From the NCBI GenBank assembly GCA_005881825.1, contig VBEO01000061.1:1-33992 (forward strand): DNA of 33,992 bases, in the 5' to 3' direction. Positions 32,769 to 33,992 of this stretch are shown here, piece by piece. The translations under genes were made by a program, and so were the position numbers. Positions within the stretch are counted from its first letter, which is position 1. The number at the start of each line of letters is the position of its first letter. Below the pieces are notes generated by a model, which saw only the letters and a program-made list of their open reading frames with translations, was not told the origin of the DNA and did no database searches. Origin of the DNA: Chloroflexota bacterium. GTDB lineage: Bacteria; Chloroflexota; Dormibacteria; Dormibacterales; Dormibacteraceae.

Positions 32769-33917
32769 TTAGCCCGCTCCTATCTCGCGGGCGATCAGCA
32801 TGCGCTGGACCTCGCTCGTGCCCTCGCCGATCTCGTTGATCTTGACGTCGCGCCAGTAGCGCGCCACCGGGTAGTCCTCGATGAACCCGTAGCCGCCGTG
32901 GATCTGCACGGCCTGGTCGGCGCAGCGCTTGGCCGTCTCCGACGCGTACAGCTTGGCCATCGCGGCCAGCTTGCGCACCTCGCCCGATGACTCGGGCGCG
33001 CGCATGTACCCGGTGGCGGCGCGCCAGACCAGGGTGCGGGCCAGCTCGATCTCCATCGCCATGTCCGCGAGCTTGAACTGCACGGCCTGGAACTGCGTGA
33101 TCGCCTTCCCGAACGCCTTGCGCTCCTGCGCATAGGCGAGCGCCGCGTCCAGGCACGCCTGCGCCAGGCCCACGGAGTGGGCGCCGATGGCGATACGGCC
33201 GCCGGTCAGGGTGTGCAGGAACTGGCCATAGCCCCCGCCCCGCTTCCCGAGCAGGTTGGCCTCCGGCACACGGCACCCGTCGAAGGCGAGCGGATGCGTG
33301 TCCGAGGAATGCCAGCCCAGCTTCCGGTACGGCTCCAGAATGTGGTAGCCAGGGCTGCCGGCCGGCACCAGGATCGCGCTGATCTCCCGCGGTCCGGTGA
33401 GCGCGGTGATGGTGACGCCGGCCGAGATCCGGGTTCCCGAATTGGTTATGAACTGCTTGGCGCCGTTGATCACCCACTCGGTGCCGCTCAGCTCGGCGCG
33501 GGTGCGGGTGGCGCCGGCGTCGCTGCCGGCCTCGGGCTCGGTCAGGCCGAAAGCCCACAGCCGGCGCCCCGCCAGCAGGTCGGGCAGCAGCTCCGACTTC
33601 TGCTCTTCGGTCCCGAAGTCGTGGATCGGGGCGGCGCCCAGCGAGACCGCCGCCTCCAATGTGATTCCCACTCCGGCGTCGGCTCGGGCGATCTCCTCGA
33701 CCGCCAGGCAGTAGGCAAGGAAGTCGCCGCCAGCGCCGCCGTACTGCTCACCGAAGGGCAGTCCGAAGAGGCCCATCTCGCCCATCCGGCGCACGATGTC
33801 GTAGGGAAACTCGTGCTCGCGGTCCAGCTTCTCGGCCGCGGGCGCCACCACCTCGCGCGCGAAATCCCGGCACAGCTCCCGGACGGCGGCCTGCTCGTCG
33901 GTGAGCTGGAAATCCAT
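32769..33917 (-). CDS. Acyl-CoA dehydrogenase 3
   Basis: 382 residues. WAFGLTEPEAGSDAGATRT, KQFITNSGTRIS, RKLGWHSSDTHPLAFDGCRVPEANLLG, ERKAFGKAITQFQAVQFKLADMAMEI and the catalytic Glu in EIGEGTSEVQRM mark a complete acyl-CoA dehydrogenase. The EGTSEVQRM end and HSSDTH segment set it apart from the other two, closer to the isovaleryl/citronellyl or branched-chain side of the family, so a different substrate is likely. It starts at ATG 33917. The 3' end faces the palindrome. Confidence 0.93.
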   Translation of the reverse strand: MDFQLTDEQAAVRELCRDFAREVVAPAAEKLDREHEFPYDIVRRMGEMGLFGLPFGEQYGGAGGDFLAYCLAVEEIARADAGVGITLEAAVSLGAAPIHDFGTEEQKSELLPDLLAGRRLWAFGLTEPEAGSDAGATRTRAELSGTEWVINGAKQFITNSGTRISAGVTITALTGPREISAILVPAGSPGYHILEPYRKLGWHSSDTHPLAFDGCRVPEANLLGKRGGGYGQFLHTLTGGRIAIGAHSVGLAQACLDAALAYAQERKAFGKAITQFQAVQFKLADMAMEIELARTLVWRAATGYMRAPESSGEVRKLAAMAKLYASETAKRCADQAVQIHGGYGFIEDYPVARYWRDVKINEIGEGTSEVQRMLIAREIGAG

Positions 33918-33950
33918 CGCCGGAATGGTACGGTCGGCCCCTTGGTGGCC

Positions 33951-33992
33951 CTATGGGAAGCGTTCGCCGAGCGCGACCGCGGCCTCGACCTG
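33951..33992 (-). CDS. Possible 3' end of a further minus-strand gene
   Basis: The last 13 codons of an open frame entering from the window edge read QVEAAVALGERFP then TAG, 33 bp before dehydrogenase 3, the spacing seen within operons here. The same bases could instead be the start of a plus-strand gene from GTG 33945 (VALWEAFAERDRGLDL). The fragment is too short to decide. Confidence 0.3.
   Translation of the reverse strand, partial: QVEAAVALGERFP

Overview
The window is about 34 kb of very GC-rich chromosomal DNA, densely packed and almost all coding. It looks like a monoderm, aerobic soil-type bacterium with F420 chemistry. It has two LytR-CpsA-Psr wall-polymer ligases, an L,D-transpeptidase, a DtxR-type regulator, an F420-type luciferase-like oxidoreductase, System I cytochrome c maturation, a coenzyme B12 mutase and three acyl-CoA dehydrogenases. 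Many genes start with GTG or TTG, lack a clear Shine-Dalgarno sequence, and overlap the previous stop as ATGA, GTGA or TTGA. This mix suggests Chloroflexota / Dormibacterota or a deep actinobacterial relative. That is inference; no rRNA or universal marker besides L25 and RarA is present. I see no phage, IS element, CRISPR array or tRNA.

Layout: (1) 1-3162, minus: dtxR-type regulator, a shortened luciferase-like protein, pyrimidine-nucleoside phosphorylase and the start of telA, linked by ATGA overlaps. A ZIP metal transporter runs the other way. (2) 4057-5019: a small coiled-coil protein and a divergent NUDIX hydrolase. (3) 4948-12265, minus: GH1 glycosidase, F420-type oxidoreductase, then ccmG-E-F-(31 aa protein)-A-B-C-D. 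(4) 12290-16212: Tat-exported phosphoesterase, histidine phosphatase, zinc-ribbon protein with a degenerate GGDEF domain, and rarA. (5) 16213-20154: an unexplained structured segment before an NDK-like gene, then mscS, rplY, L,D-transpeptidase and a thioesterase. (6) 20003-27511, minus: LCP2, LCP1, meaB, mutase large and small subunits, and a lactate racemase-like protein. (7) 27625-33917: DUF4190, DUF4013, acyl-CoA dehydrogenase, O-antigen ligase-like protein, acyl-CoA dehydrogenase, a divergent unknown gene and a third acyl-CoA dehydrogenase.

The main points of interest are these. The cytochrome c maturation cluster is a variant System I: CcmE has Cys (CPSRF) in place of the haem-binding His, no CcmH is seen, and a 31-residue membrane peptide sits between ccmF and ccmA. 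The B12 mutase would be named methylmalonyl-CoA mutase by similarity, but it carries the Phe/Gln pair typical of isobutyryl-CoA mutase; with MeaB and nearby acyl-CoA dehydrogenases this points to branched-chain or butyrate acyl-CoA metabolism. A riboswitch-like segment ends four bases before the NDK-like gene. A pair of near-identical palindromes sits between two convergent gene pairs.
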